A stretch of 64,000 bases of DNA from the NCBI GenBank assembly GCA_022705745.1, contig JAKJDW010000001.1, positions 87,307 through 151,306 of the forward strand, in the 5' to 3' direction. The notes under the pieces were generated by a model that was not told where the DNA came from, did not search any database, and worked only from the letters and a program-made list of their open reading frames with translations. Shown piece after piece: positions 1 to 10,921 of the stretch (positions within the stretch are counted from its first letter, which is position 1; each line of letters opens with the position of its first letter). A program made the translations under genes and the position numbers. This DNA is from Patescibacteria group bacterium. GTDB taxonomy: Bacteria; Patescibacteriota; Gracilibacteria; Absconditabacterales; Absconditicoccaceae.

Positions 1-1
1 C

Positions 2-640
2 ACAGCAAATGAAGTAAAAAAATATTATTGAATAAAAGATGGTAAAATAAAAGTAATTTATAATGGACTGGATACAGAATTTTGGAATCCAAGAAATGTT
101 TCGAGTAAAGAAATCTTTGAATGGAGAAAAAAACATCAACGGAATGATAATTTTATTTTTTTATATTTTTGACATGCTGGGAAATCGAAAGGAATAGATT
201 ATTTGATACAAGCATTGCCAGAAATATTGAAATTGGAAAATGTAATGATGGTTTTTAACATTATCGACTCCAGAAGGACAAAAAAAGTTTTGGAAGAATT
301 AAAAAAACTTGATGCAAACAATTTACAGATATTTAATGGATTTAGTAAAAAGGATTTGAGAAAATTGGTAGTTTCCGCTGATTGTGTAATAGCTCCATCA
401 ATCTCTGAATGATTTGGTAGTGTCCATAGTGAGGCTGTAGCTATGGGGAAAGTGCTTATTACTACAAAAACTAGTGCAATTCCGGAGGTAGTTTATGGTA
501 AAGTAAAATTTATAAAACCGGCAGATAAGGAATGAATTATTTTGGCTTGTAAAGATGTAATTGAGTGAAAATTTGAAAACATTCCTGAAAAAAAATTTAG
601 TCGAGATAATTCTGTGGAAAAAATTGAAAAACTGTATTAA
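2..640 (+). CDS. glycosyltransferase family 4-like (GT-B), 5' end outside window
   Basis: Open from the left edge, so only the C-terminal part (about 212 residues) is visible. It transfers a sugar from an activated nucleotide-sugar to a glycan or lipid acceptor. Seen: YNGLDTEFWNP, FGHAGKSKGIDYLI near the start of the C-terminal Rossmann domain, then APSISEGFGSVHSEAVAMGK, the E-x7-E type donor-binding region of GT4 enzymes. Several of these glycines are encoded by TGA. It converges with murI, about 100 bases away. The exact substrate cannot be read from this fragment. Confidence 0.85.
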
Positions 641-744
641 TCGTAAGAATAAAATTTGTAAAGTTAAAATTGCTGAAAACTTATCAAATTAGTCAAATAA
701 CTTGATGAACCTTATAAACCTTTAAACTTTTTACCAAGAAGTAT

Positions 745-1536
745 CTAAATACTCATATTTTGCGAAGAAATATCTTTTCACCATATTTTGGATCAAATTT
801 CATCAAAAATTTTTGTGTCTCAAGTTGTATAAAAATCTACTTTTCAGTTTTTTTTTAACTTAGACTCAATCTCTGGATGTTTTGCAAGATAATCAATAAA
901 TTTGACTGCTGAGTTTTGAGAAGGATCTATTATTTTTCATGAAAAAAGTTGGGAAAAATAATCTTTGTAAACGGAGAAATGAGTACATCCTAAAACTAAT
1001 GCTTGTAAGTTGTGGGGGAACATTGCTAGGTATCTATCTATTTCTGTAAGAATTTCTTGTTCTTTTGCTCAAAGCTCTACCATATCTACTAATTTTGGAG
1101 CCATTACAAAATGAAAATCTGGTTTCTGTTTTCATCAAAATCTATAATATAAATCATTGTATATGTCTGATGTGATTGTGGCTTGAGTAGCCAATATTCA
1201 TATAGATAATCAAATATTTTCGGATAACAATATTTCTTCTACTCAAGGAACGGTAATTGATAATGTTTTTTTGTCTGGATATAATGTCTGTCGTTTTCTA
1301 ATAGAATGAGCAGCTGCTGTATTACAAGCTATAATAACTATTTCTGCTCAATTATCAAAAAACCGATTAAGTGCATTAAATGTAATTTTTTGTATTTCTT
1401 CTCAAGATTTTTTTCAAAAAGGACAATTTTTATTATCCGCCAAAAATATATAATCATATTGTGGATATAACTTATGAAAGTATTTCATAGTTTGTAATCA
1501 ACCAAATCCACTATCAAAAAATCATATTTTCCCCAT
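745..1536 (-). CDS. murI: glutamate racemase
   Basis: 263 aa, the usual length for the family. It interconverts L- and D-glutamate, supplying D-Glu to the MurD step of peptidoglycan synthesis. Seen: N-terminal MGKIGFFDSGFGGL (Asp-Ser proton-relay region), ACNTAAAHSIR around residue 75 with the first catalytic Cys, and ALVLGCTHFSVYKD with the second catalytic Cys and His. It is transcribed convergently with the upstream glycosyltransferase and divergently from murD, the enzyme that uses its product. Ends in TAG. The ATG start gives an N terminus matching the family. Confidence 0.95.
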
Positions 1537-1779
1537 TATTTTTTTAAAAAAATAAAAAAATCAGAAACTAATATATAGTTAATTGATTCTTTTGCAATAA
1601 AAGTTTTTTTTATTATAGTGTTGTATGTACATCAGTTCATAAAGTTGAAAGTTATAAAGTTGAAAGTTAATGAATACTTTATATTAAGAACTTTATGAAC
1701 TTTGCAAACCTGTCTGCCCCGCAGTACTGCGGGGCAGGCTTTATGAACTTTATAAACTGTTTAACCTCTTACCTTAACC
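1537..1779. repeat. murI-murD divergent spacer with low-complexity tract and perfect GC palindrome
   Basis: Holds repeated words of the type AAAGTTGAAAGTTATAAAG (about 1635-1705) and a perfect 24-bp palindrome at 1714-1737 whose left half is CTGCCCCGCAGT. Both element types recur in other spacers of the window. The promoters of the two divergent genes must lie here, but no clear -35/-10 pair was recognised. Confidence 0.7.
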
Positions 1780-3033
1780 ATGTTTGTAGTTTTTGGAAAA
1801 TGAAAAGTTGGAAGTAGTTTAAAAAAATTATTGGACAAATTAAGTTTGGAGAACTTTATCATGGATGATCAAGATCGAAATGATGAAATTTTATCAAAAT
1901 CAGAAAAAATAATCGTATCTCCTTGAATAAAACAAAACCATAAACTATATTTGAAATATAAAAACAAAATTTTTTCTGAATTAAATTTCTTATGAGATGT
2001 GGTAAAAAATTTGGGATTAAGCGATAGTTTAGAAATAATTTGAGTAACATGAACTAATTGAAAATCCACATCAGTACACATAATTTACAACCTATTTAAA
2101 TGAATTTTTGAAAAATTACATATAAAAACAAATGTTTATTTGGCTTGAAACTTTTGAACTCCCCTATCCGAAACCCTATATGAAATTATTTCTTGAAAAA
2201 ATGAAAACAAAAATCTAATCATTTTGGAAACTTCATCTTTTATGTTGTACAATTTAAATAATTTTAATTTTGATTACAGTATAATCACAAATTTATGAGT
2301 AGATCACTTGGATTGGCATAAGGATTTGCAAGAATATTTTGATAGTAAATTTAACATTGTAGACTTTACCAAAAACTATGCTATAATGGATAAAGATAAT
2401 ATTAATCTTTATAAAAAAAATAGGACTACAAAAGCAAAGATAGAAGAATTCCAACAAGATTTTGATTTGAATAAAACCAACTTTTTATGAAAACATAACG
2501 AATGAAATTGGAATGCAAGTTTGAAAATAATAAAAAAATATTTTGAAAAAAACAATTTGAAATGGAATGAAGAAATTTTTTGGGAAGTGGCTAAAAATAT
2601 TGAACCACTAGATCATAGAATTAAAATGGTGAAAGAGTTTTGATGAATTAAAATTTACGATGACTGAATATGTACATCTTCACAAGCATTAAATGTTGCC
2701 CTAAATAGTTTTAACGAAAAAATAACATTAATAGCGGGAGGTTATGATAAATGAGATGATTACACTTGGCTCGCGAATGAATTGGAAAAAAAAGTTTGAT
2801 TTGCGTGTTTGATATGACAAACTGCTAAAAAATTTGAAGTAATTTTGAAAGAAAAAAATATTGACTATCAAATATTTGAAAGCTTGAGAGAGGCTGTTCA
2901 CTATGCGATTAGTAAAGCAAAAAATCTTTGAATTAAAAATATTTTATTTTCTCCATGATCGGCAAGTTTCGATATGTTTGAAAATGTTTATGATAGATGT
3001 GATCAATTTTTAAAAATAATTGATATTTTGTAA
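1780..3033 (+). CDS. murD: UDP-N-acetylmuramoylalanine--D-glutamate ligase
   Basis: 417 aa. Cytoplasmic ATP-dependent addition of D-glutamate to UDP-MurNAc-L-Ala. The start at 1780 is chosen because it adds MFVVFGKGKVGSSL, the Rossmann-like N-terminal domain, and keeps the frame open; the ATG at 1861 would cut it off. Seen: ATP loop GVTGTNGKST near residue 90 with all three glycines as TGA, ETSSFML, ITNLGVDHLDWH, NEGNWNA, and the C-terminal EPLDHRIKMV and IYDDGICTSSQALN. It lies next to murI, which makes its substrate. Confidence 0.96.
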
Positions 3034-3406
3034 AAATGCTCTTGAAATTTGTTTTGTGTTTTGTGTATATTCAAATGTTAAACTTAAAAAAATGTGAGTA
3101 ATTTTTAAAGGAAGAAAGTAAATAAAATTGTAAAATACTGTTTAGCTTTTGTAAAAGCTAAAAAGGTCGGGGCATAAGAAATATATTTTAAAAAAATTAT
3201 TAGAAATAAGAATAAAATTTGTTTGTTATTGGATATGAAATTTTTATACTGTGAATTAGGAGTTTGTAAAGTTCTTAAAGTTTGTAAAGTATTAATTAAC
3301 TTGCAACTTTCAACTTTATAAACTTGCAACTTTATAACTTGCAACTTTCAACTTATCACTTGTAACTTTATAAACTCACTATTTTTAACTTTTAACCGAG
3401 ATCAAA
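3034..3406. repeat. 373-base spacer upstream of dnaA
   Basis: AT-rich, with a tract of AACTTTATAAACTTGCAACTT-type words at about 3270-3395. I looked for DnaA boxes (TTATNCACA) on both strands and found none convincing, so I do not call an origin here despite its position next to dnaA. Confidence 0.6.
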
Positions 3407-4876
3407 GTGTTAATAGACATTGTAAATTCATACGACAAAGAGAAGAAAGAATTTCTTTTGGGGATTTGGGAGGATGTGATATTACATCTAGCAAAACAAA
3501 TAGACCCAAAAAAGATTTTCACATTTTTACAAAAAGCAGGGATAATCAGTATTGATGAAAAAGAGCAAAAAGTATATGTATGACTAGCAAATGAATTTGC
3601 TATGAGTCAGGTGAAAAAGTTTTTGGGGAAACAAATAAAAGAGACAATAAAGGAAATTTACAACTCTCAATTTGACACGGAATTCGTAATTTATACTCCG
3701 TTTTCAAACGATAATGAATTGACTGCTGACTTGAAAAAACTTTTACAATTAAAGGAAAATAAAAAAGAACACACTATAGAACCAAAAATAAAAAACAAAT
3801 TGTATGAATTTTTCGGGATATTATTTGATCCGATTTATAATTTTGAAAATTTTGTAGTGTGAGCAAATAATAATTTTGCTTTTTCTGCTGCGAAAGCAGT
3901 TTCTGAAAATCCTTGAACAGCATACAATCCTTTGTTTTTATATGGTAATGTGGGACTAGGAAAAACTCACTTAATGCAAGCAATCGGAAATAAAATTATG
4001 CAAGACGATCCAGAAAAAAATGTAATATATTTACCAACAAGTAAGTTGATTGATGAAATTGTGGAGTCTTTGAAAAAAAATAAATTGAATACCCTTTTGT
4101 CCAAATTCAATAGTATAGATGTTTTACTTTTGGACGATGTTCAATTCTTATCTGGGAAAGACAAAACACAAGAAATATTCCACAATATATTCAATGATTT
4201 TCATATGAACAAGAAACAAGTAATAATTAGTGGAGATCGCCCCCCAAAAGAACTAATAAATATTGAACCAAGACTAAAAAGTAGATTTGGATTGGGACTT
4301 GTAGCAGATATAAAAGCTCCTGACTACGAAACTAGAGTTGCCATATTGCAATCAAAATTAGAACAAAAATGAGAAGAAATAGATTATAATTTTTTGGAAA
4401 AGATAGCAAAATATGTAGTTTGAAATGTGAGAGAATTAGAGTGAGCCTTGAATATTTTGATTACTAGAAAAAAACTTATGTGAAACTCTTTGAGCGAACA
4501 AGATGTCACAATTGCATTGGAAACTTTATGATATGGACAACAAGAAACTATAGATATGAGCAATATAAGTGAATGAAATAAAAAAAGTGAAAAGAATTTT
4601 TCCAACATTGTAGAAATGGTCGCTCAATACTACAATGTTTCAGTGGCAGATCTAAAATCTGACAGTAGAAAACAAGAAATCACAGTAGCAAGACAAATGC
4701 TTATGTACTTGGCTAAAACACATTTTGGATGGACACTAGAAAGAATAGGTGATTATTTTGGTGGGAAAAACCATACGAGCGTGATTTATGCTACAAACAA
4801 TATAGAAAAAAAGAGCAAGTTTGATAAAGATTTAGCACATGACTACAATGTTTTTGTAGAATGGATTGAGGGATAA
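3407..4876 (+). CDS. dnaA: chromosomal replication initiator DnaA
   Basis: 489 aa from a GTG start. Binds DnaA boxes and opens the replication origin. Seen: N-terminal DnaB-interaction-like domain (about 1-95), Walker A GNVGLGKTH at 180-188, Walker B VLLLDDVQ near 240, sensor region SGDRPPKELINIEPRLKSRF, and the C-terminal DNA-binding domain with the DnaA signature KNHTSVIYATNNIEKK near residue 455. In-frame TGA codons occur at conserved glycines, for example VVGNVRELEGAL. Followed after about 120 bases by the restriction-modification cluster. Confidence 0.97.
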
Positions 4877-4993
4877 GGGAGTTGGAAAGCCTGCGACGGG
4901 TTTATAAAATTATAAAGTTAAAAAAATACTATGGAAAATAATAATTGTTTTGATAATATTTTTGATAGATTTATTGTGTGTATATAGATATAA

Positions 4994-5848
4994 ATGACGA
5001 CAATTCAAAAGACAAAGACAACTAATTACAAGCCCTTTATAAAACGAGTTTGAGGCAAAAGGCAGCTTTTGTCACAATTAGAAAAGTTTTATCCTAAATA
5101 TTTTAATAGATATTTTGAACCATTTCTTTGATGATGAGCAATGTTTTTTGATTTAAGAAATAAATTTTGAACGACATTCCCTGCATATCTTTTTGATATA
5201 AATGAAGATATGATAATTACTTATAATGTTATAAAAAATGATGTACATTGATTGATAAAAGAACTTGAAAATTATCCGTATGATAAAGATTTTTATCTTA
5301 AAATAAGAGCTTTAGACAGAAGAGCTGATTTTAATGAATTATCAGAAATAAAAAGAGCTGCAAGATTTATTTATCTCAACAGAACTGGATTTAACTGACT
5401 TCATAGAGTAAACAGTAAATGATTTTATAATGTTCCTATGTGAAAATATACAAATCCTACAATATGTGATAAAGAAAACTTAATAGCTACAAGCGAAGCA
5501 TTAAGGAATACAACTATCAAAGACAGTGATTTTGAAAATATATTAACATATGTGGAAAAGTGAGATTTTGTTTACCTTGATCCTCCATATGATCCTTTAA
5601 CAGAAACCGCCAATTTTACCAGCTATAATAAAGATTGATTTGGAAGAGAAGAACAGATAAGGCTTTTTGAGACATATAAAGCATTGGATAGAAAATGATG
5701 TTTTGTGATGTTATCAAATCATAATACTCCATTTATTAATGAACTTTATAAAGATTATAGAAAGGAAATTGTGTTAGCAAAAAGAGCAATTAATTCTAAT
5801 GCTTCAAAAAGATGAACTGTTGAAGAAACTGTTATTTTAAATTATTAA
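4994..5848 (+). CDS. dam: Dam-like N6-adenine DNA methyltransferase (D12 class)
   Basis: 284 aa. SAM-dependent adenine methylation of a short site, probably GATC by family resemblance. Seen: PFIKRVGGKRQLLSQL at the N terminus, SAM motif FEPFLGGGAMFFDL in which GGG is three consecutive TGA codons (5129-5137), YLNRTGFNGLHRVN, and the catalytic motif VYLDPPYDPL. First gene of a tight three-gene cluster (10 bases to the nuclease gene), so it most likely protects host DNA from that nuclease. Target specificity is inferred, not shown. Confidence 0.93.
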
Positions 5849-5858
5849 AATAAATTTT

Positions 5859-6383
5859 ATGAAAAAATGATGAATTGGTTGATGAAACACTATTAGTTGA
5901 CTTCATTTTGAAAAAAAGGTTGATTTTTTAACCTTAATATCTCAAATGAAAAACTATGAAGTTAAAGGTTTTGATATTTATTTTTGTGGTAAGAAAATTG
6001 CACAAGCTTACAAAAAATGGGAATTATATAAATATTTCTTGGAACCTCACGGAATAAACTATAAACAATATATTGCATCGCAAATATTGCCTGATAATGC
6101 AATTTATGTTATTATAAAAAATACGATGTTTATTGTAGAAATTAAATTTCAACAAGTTTGATGATCTGTAGATGAAAAACTCCAAACTTGTTGATTTAAA
6201 AAAATGCAATACACAAGGTTATTAGCTCCTTTAGGAATAAATGTTGAATATTGTTACGTTTTAAGCGAATGGTTTAAAAAGAAAAAATATAATGATGTAT
6301 TAAACTATGTTCAATCACAAAAGTGTTCCTATTTTTTTGAGACTTTACCATTAGATTATCTTTGACTTCCTACTTCAAAATAA
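5859..6383 (+). CDS. PD-(D/E)XK type II restriction endonuclease-like protein
   Basis: 174 aa. Probably the nuclease of the flanking methylases. Seen: N-terminal GGGNTISGLHFEKKVDF, then LPDNAIYV with Pro78-Asp79 followed by IVEIKF with Glu94 and Lys96, which together form a PD-(D/E)XK active site. After it comes a conserved-looking stretch DEKLQTCGFKKMQY, and the C-terminal third has several aromatic and Cys residues. Five of the first nine residues are TGA-encoded glycines. Wedged between two methylase genes with gaps of 10 and 45 bases. The site it cuts is not deducible. Confidence 0.8.
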
Positions 6384-6428
6384 AAATTATTATAAAAAAT
6401 AATCTTGTAAATCTTACACTTTGCACAT

Positions 6429-7172
6429 ATGACTAAAATACTACATCCAAAAGATTTTGAATTAGAAACATCCACAGTACGATCTTTTTCTCGTCGTTGA
6501 AAATGGGCAACACATAACAGTAAATATCGTTGAAACTGGTCGCCAGAAGTTGTGAGAAATTTAATTTTAAGATATTCTGAAGAATGAGATTTGCTACTTG
6601 ACCCAATGATTTGATGATGAACAACAGCAATTGAAGCAAAATTATTAAATAGGAATCTTATTGCTTGTGATATAAATCCCAATGCTTTGGAAATTACAAA
6701 AAAAGCATTAGACTTTGAATGCAAGACTAATGCAAAAATAGAATTAAAACTGAATGATACAAGATCTTTAAAGTTTTTGGAAAATGAGAGCATTGACTTT
6801 ATATTAACTCATCCACCATATTCAGATATTATAAAATATTCTGAATGAAAAATAGAAAAAGACCTATCTAATATTCGTGATATTGATAAATTTTGTGATG
6901 AAATGGAAATTGCAGCAAAAGAATATTTTAGAGTTTTGAAACCATGAAAATTTTGTGCAATTTTAATGGGTGACACAAGGAGAAATAAACTTTATCAACC
7001 GATGGCTTTTAAAGTCATGGATAGATTTTTAAAAGCATGATTTCAACTTAAAGAAAATATTATTAAAGTTCAACATAATTGTAAAGCAACATGATTTTGG
7101 GTAAAAAAATCTCAAGAAGCAAACTTTTTATTAATTATGCATGAACATTTGTTCGTATTCCAGAAGTTATAA
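6429..7172 (+). CDS. second DNA methyltransferase of the R-M cluster (N4/N6 amino-MTase)
   Basis: 247 aa. Seen: LLLDPMIGGGTTAIEAKLL (SAM-binding FxGxG-type motif after the N-terminal region, a beta-like order), and the catalytic motif FILTHPPYSDIIKYSEG, an (S/T/D/N)PPY variant with His. Then VLKPGKFCAILMGDTRRNK and IIKVQHNCKATGFW. Third gene of the restriction-modification cluster. Possible roles are methylation of a second strand or of a different base. HPPY-type proteins also include RNA methylases, so an unrelated function is possible but the context argues for DNA. Confidence 0.82.
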
Positions 7173-7197
7173 TTTTATAAAATATAATTAAATCAAA

Positions 7198-7458
7198 ATG
7201 TCACAAAATTTAGAGGAAAGAGTACTAAAAATAGAACAAAGAAATCAAAAAGTAGAGCTAGACAAAGCATGGGAAACCAGCTGGACTAGAAGATTTTTGA
7301 TTGCAATAATGACTTACATTACCATAGTTTTGTTCTTTTTGGTCGCCAAGTTACCAAAACCTTTTATAAATTCCATAGTACCAACAGTTGGGTTTGTATT
7401 ATCTACTCTATCACTCCCCTATTTTAAGAAATTGTGGATAAAAAAAAGAAAGAAATAA
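7198..7458 (+). CDS. small two-helix membrane protein
   Basis: 86 aa. A charged N-terminal coiled region (EERVLKIEQRNQKVELDKAW) is followed by two hydrophobic segments (about 32-50 and 57-73) and a basic tail KKLWIKKRKK. This arrangement is seen in short conserved bacterial proteins of unknown function. Not part of the R-M cluster by any visible link except proximity (25 bases downstream). Confidence 0.7.
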   Translation: MSQNLEERVLKIEQRNQKVELDKAWETSWTRRFLIAIMTYITIVLFFLVAKLPKPFINSIVPTVGFVLSTLSLPYFKKLWIKKRKK

Positions 7459-7524
7459 CTACAATTTATTAAAGGATTAAGAATAGTTTATATCAAAACT
7501 TTTATACTATAAAATTTAGAAAAA

Positions 7525-8085
7525 ATGAAAAAAATTACTTTATTTATTTTGATTGGATTTAGTGTTGTTTTACTTGGATGTAAGAATCAAGGGATTGTTA
7601 ATGAAGATTGGAATTTAATAGACAATAATGAGGAAGAATTAGTATCAGATGAATTAGAAATTTTGGAAGATTATGAAAATATAGAAGAAAATAACGATAG
7701 TACAGAAATTATTGAAGAGAAAATAGAGGAAGTAGTAGAAGAACAAGTAGAAGAACAAGTAGAAAAACAGGTGGAAGATGTAAAAATTTCTAATACTCAA
7801 GCTTCAAAAACCAATACAGTAAAAGAAGATAATTTAGCTAAGTGTTTGACTTCTAAATGAATAAAATTGTACGGTATGGCAGGATGTCCATATTGTAAAG
7901 CTCAAATAGAACTATTTGGAGATGATTTTCAATATATAAATTATATCAATTGTTCTGAAGATCCTAATGTGTGTGTAGAAAAATGAATTTCCGGAGTACC
8001 TGCTTGGGAGTTTATTGATGGAAGTATAAAATCTGGTCTACATAGCTTAGAAGACCTAGCTGATTTAGTAGGATGTAATTTATAA
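7525..8085 (+). CDS. thioredoxin/glutaredoxin-fold lipoprotein
   Basis: 186 aa. A lipoprotein signal ends at GFSVVLLGC (lipidated Cys19). A long acidic Glu/Val-rich linker follows (about 35-100), then a redox domain KLYGMAGCPYCKAQIELF with CPYC at 121-124 and the cis-Pro region GISGVPAWEF. It resembles the thioredoxin-like domain found at the end of VKOR proteins and may drive disulfide exchange outside the membrane. Its stop overlaps that of trpS on the other strand. Confidence 0.85.
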
Positions 8086-9060
8086 GTTAAAACCTACTTT
8101 ATCATAAATATCTTTGATTTTTTTCTCAGAAATTTCGTTTACATATTTAGCATTTTTTGCTAACAAATCTTTTACTTCTTGATCAGAAATTTTATTGTAT
8201 TTTTCTTGTATTGGACGCAAAAAGTCCATCATTTTTTCGAATAAATATTCCTTTGCATATTTATAACTTAATCATCATGCTAGGTATTTCGCCCTAAGTT
8301 CTTTATCTTCTGTTTCTGTGAGAAATAGTTTACAAAGATTGTAAACATTACATTCATCTGGATTTTTTGACTCCTCTACTGTCTGTGAGCCTGTCGGAAT
8401 CTGTTTTATTTTTTTTAGAATAGTGGCTTCATCATCTAGCAATCCGATATAGTTGTTGTAAGACTTTGACATTTTACTGCGACCATCTGTTCAAATTATA
8501 AGTCACAATTCTGGATTGATTTTTGCTTCTGGTAAAACAAAAGTTTCTCCAAATGTATTATTAAATTTTTGAGCAATATCTCTAGCGTATTCTACATGTT
8601 GTTTTTGATCTTTTCACACTGGGACCAAATCTGCATCATATAATAAAATATCTGCCGCCATCAATATAGGATAACAAAAAACTCAAACTCAAATTTCTTT
8701 TGCTTTTCATTTATTTAGAGCATCTTTGTATGAATGCATTCTTTCCATAAATCACATATGAGTAATACAAGTCAAAATCCAGTTTAGTTGGGCATGACCA
8801 GGGATATCTGCAGGATTGTAAATCACAAATTGTTTTGTATCGGCTCCACAAGCTAAATAAAGCTTGATTGCCATCATTGAATTATTTTTCATTTCCTCTT
8901 GATTATGAATTTGTGTAAATCCATGCATATTTGCGAGAAATAAAAAAAATTCTGAATCTGGATTTGCCTTGGCTAAATCTATCATCTGTTTGATAGAGCC
9001 AAAATAATTTCAAAGATGTAATTGTGATCAAGTCGGCTTTAATCAAGTAAGAAATCTCAT
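8080..9060 (-). CDS. trpS: tryptophanyl-tRNA synthetase
   Basis: 326 aa, typical for bacterial class I TrpRS. Charges tRNA-Trp. Seen: GLKPTGSQLHLGNYFGS with the HIGH-type motif HLGN at 15-18, the [16 protein letters not shown] region, and KMSKS at 196-200. Start ATG at 9060. UGG must still be decoded by this enzyme, while UGA has been moved to glycine. The gene ends on TTATAA shared with the convergent lipoprotein gene. Confidence 0.97.
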
Positions 9061-9086
9061 TTGGAGGGTAATTGTTGAAATAAAAT

Positions 9087-10712
9087 TTATTGACTAATAA
9101 CTGATTTTATAAGTCAAAGAAATAATGGATGTGGTTTGTTGATCCTAGATTTGAACTCTGGATGAGCTTGTGTTGCTACATAATATTTGTGATTTGGGAA
9201 TTCAATAAATTCTACAATTAGTGCATCAGGTGAAATTCAAGATATAACAAGTCAATTTTGTTGTAATATATCATGATACTTTGGATTGACTGCAAACCTA
9301 TGCCTATATCTTTCTACAACCAAATTTTTTGATAAATCAATTTGATTAAACTCTTTGTATAAATTTCGGACCTTTGTATCTGTTTTTAAAATGGCATTAT
9401 AAGATCATAGACGCATATTTGGTCATTTATTTTCAAGATTTTTTTGTAAAAACATAGTATCTATCACACTATTTTTTCAATCTGGCTTGAACTCACTAGA
9501 ATTTGCATCAACAGTATTACAAACATTTCTTGCAAAGGCTATTGTTGCTATTTGGAGTCCAAGACATAATCATAAAAATGGAACATTTTTTTCTCTACAA
9601 AAATTAGCTATATTTATCATTCATTCTATCCCTCTATCGCCAAATCAACACGGGATCACAACTGCTAAAATATTCTTTTGATTTATTAGATTTCTAAAAC
9701 TATCACTCCAAAAGTCTGACTCATAATTTTCTGAATCTACTCGTTCTATTTTTATTTTTGTATCATAGAAAGCTCCAGCATGTTTTAAAGATTCTAACAC
9801 ACTAAGGTAAGAATCATCTAATTGAGTATATTTTCCAACAAGGGCTATCGTAATTTCTCTTTGAGGATTGAGTAGTTTATTTACGGTAGCTTCCCAAGAT
9901 GACATATCTGCTTTTTTTTTCTCTCCAAACATTCTTTCAATAATATATTTATCCAATCATTGCTCTTGAAAAGAAAGTGGTACTTGATAAATATTTTGAT
10001 CAATTGTTTCTATGATACAATCCTCTTCTAAATCACAAAAAAGGGATAATTTTTTTTTGATTCCATTTTCTAATGGTACTGGACTCCTACAAATTAAAAC
10101 ATTTGCTTGAATACCGAGCTCTCTAAGTTTGATAATAGAATGCTGAATAGCTTTTGTCTTCATTTCTCATGAAGTGGATATTGTAATAATAGGGGCTACA
10201 TGGACAAATAAAACATTTTCTTTTCATAAATCATGCCTAAGTTGTCTCATAGCTTCTATAAAATGTGGTCATTCTATGTCTCAAACTGTTCATCATATTT
10301 CAATAATAGCTACATCATTTCATTCTACTAATTTATAAACTCTATCTTTTATTTCATCGATAACATGTGGGATCACCTGTACTGTTTTTCATAAATAATC
10401 TCATCTCCTTTCCTTTTGCATCACAGAGTAATATATCTGTCAGGTGGTCATACTGCTATCTCTTGTTAATTCTTCATTGATAAACCTCTCATAGTGTCAC
10501 AAATCTAAGTCTGTTTCGAATCAGTCAGTGGTTACAAAAACTTCTCCGTGTTCATATGGAGACATAGTCCCAGCATCTATTTGTAAATATGGATCCATTT
10601 TTGCCATAGTCACTTTGTATCCAGCAGATTTTAAAATTCTACCAATAGAAGCTGCTGTAATTCATTTTCCTAATCCTGAAATAACTCCTCAAGTAACGAA
10701 TATTAGTTTCAT
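9087..10712 (-). CDS. pyrG: CTP synthase
   Basis: 541 aa, full length. Makes CTP from UTP with glutamine. Seen: N-terminal synthetase domain [20 protein letters not shown], then [20 protein letters not shown], the class I glutamine amidotransferase domain with nucleophile Cys in LCLGLQIA, and the His/Glu pair in [12 protein letters not shown] near the C terminus. It is directly upstream of trpS with a 26-base gap, probably the same transcript. Confidence 0.97.
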
Positions 10713-10921
10713 TGTGAGTAAGTAAAATTTATAAACTATTAAAACGAGAGCGTGTAAGGATAATAAATAAATTTTTAATTTGATTACATTTTTCTTTTTA
10801 CTCTTTTATAATTTTTTTGCAAGTAGTTTAATAAAAAACTTTAAAATTTGTATTGAAATGAAAGCTATCTTAAATATACATTATTTAGTGATTTTTGATT
10901 TATCTTATTTTTTGTTGTAAA

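Noticed and set aside
1861-3033. ATG 1861 as start of murD
   Set aside because: The N-terminal Rossmann segment encoded from 1780 is conserved and in frame.
3034-3406. Replication origin upstream of dnaA
   Set aside because: No DnaA boxes or clear unwinding element were found; only the generic AT-rich word tract.
4931-4990. Short ORF between dnaA and the Dam-like gene
   Set aside because: Only about 18 codons, no SD sequence and no match to any known leader peptide.
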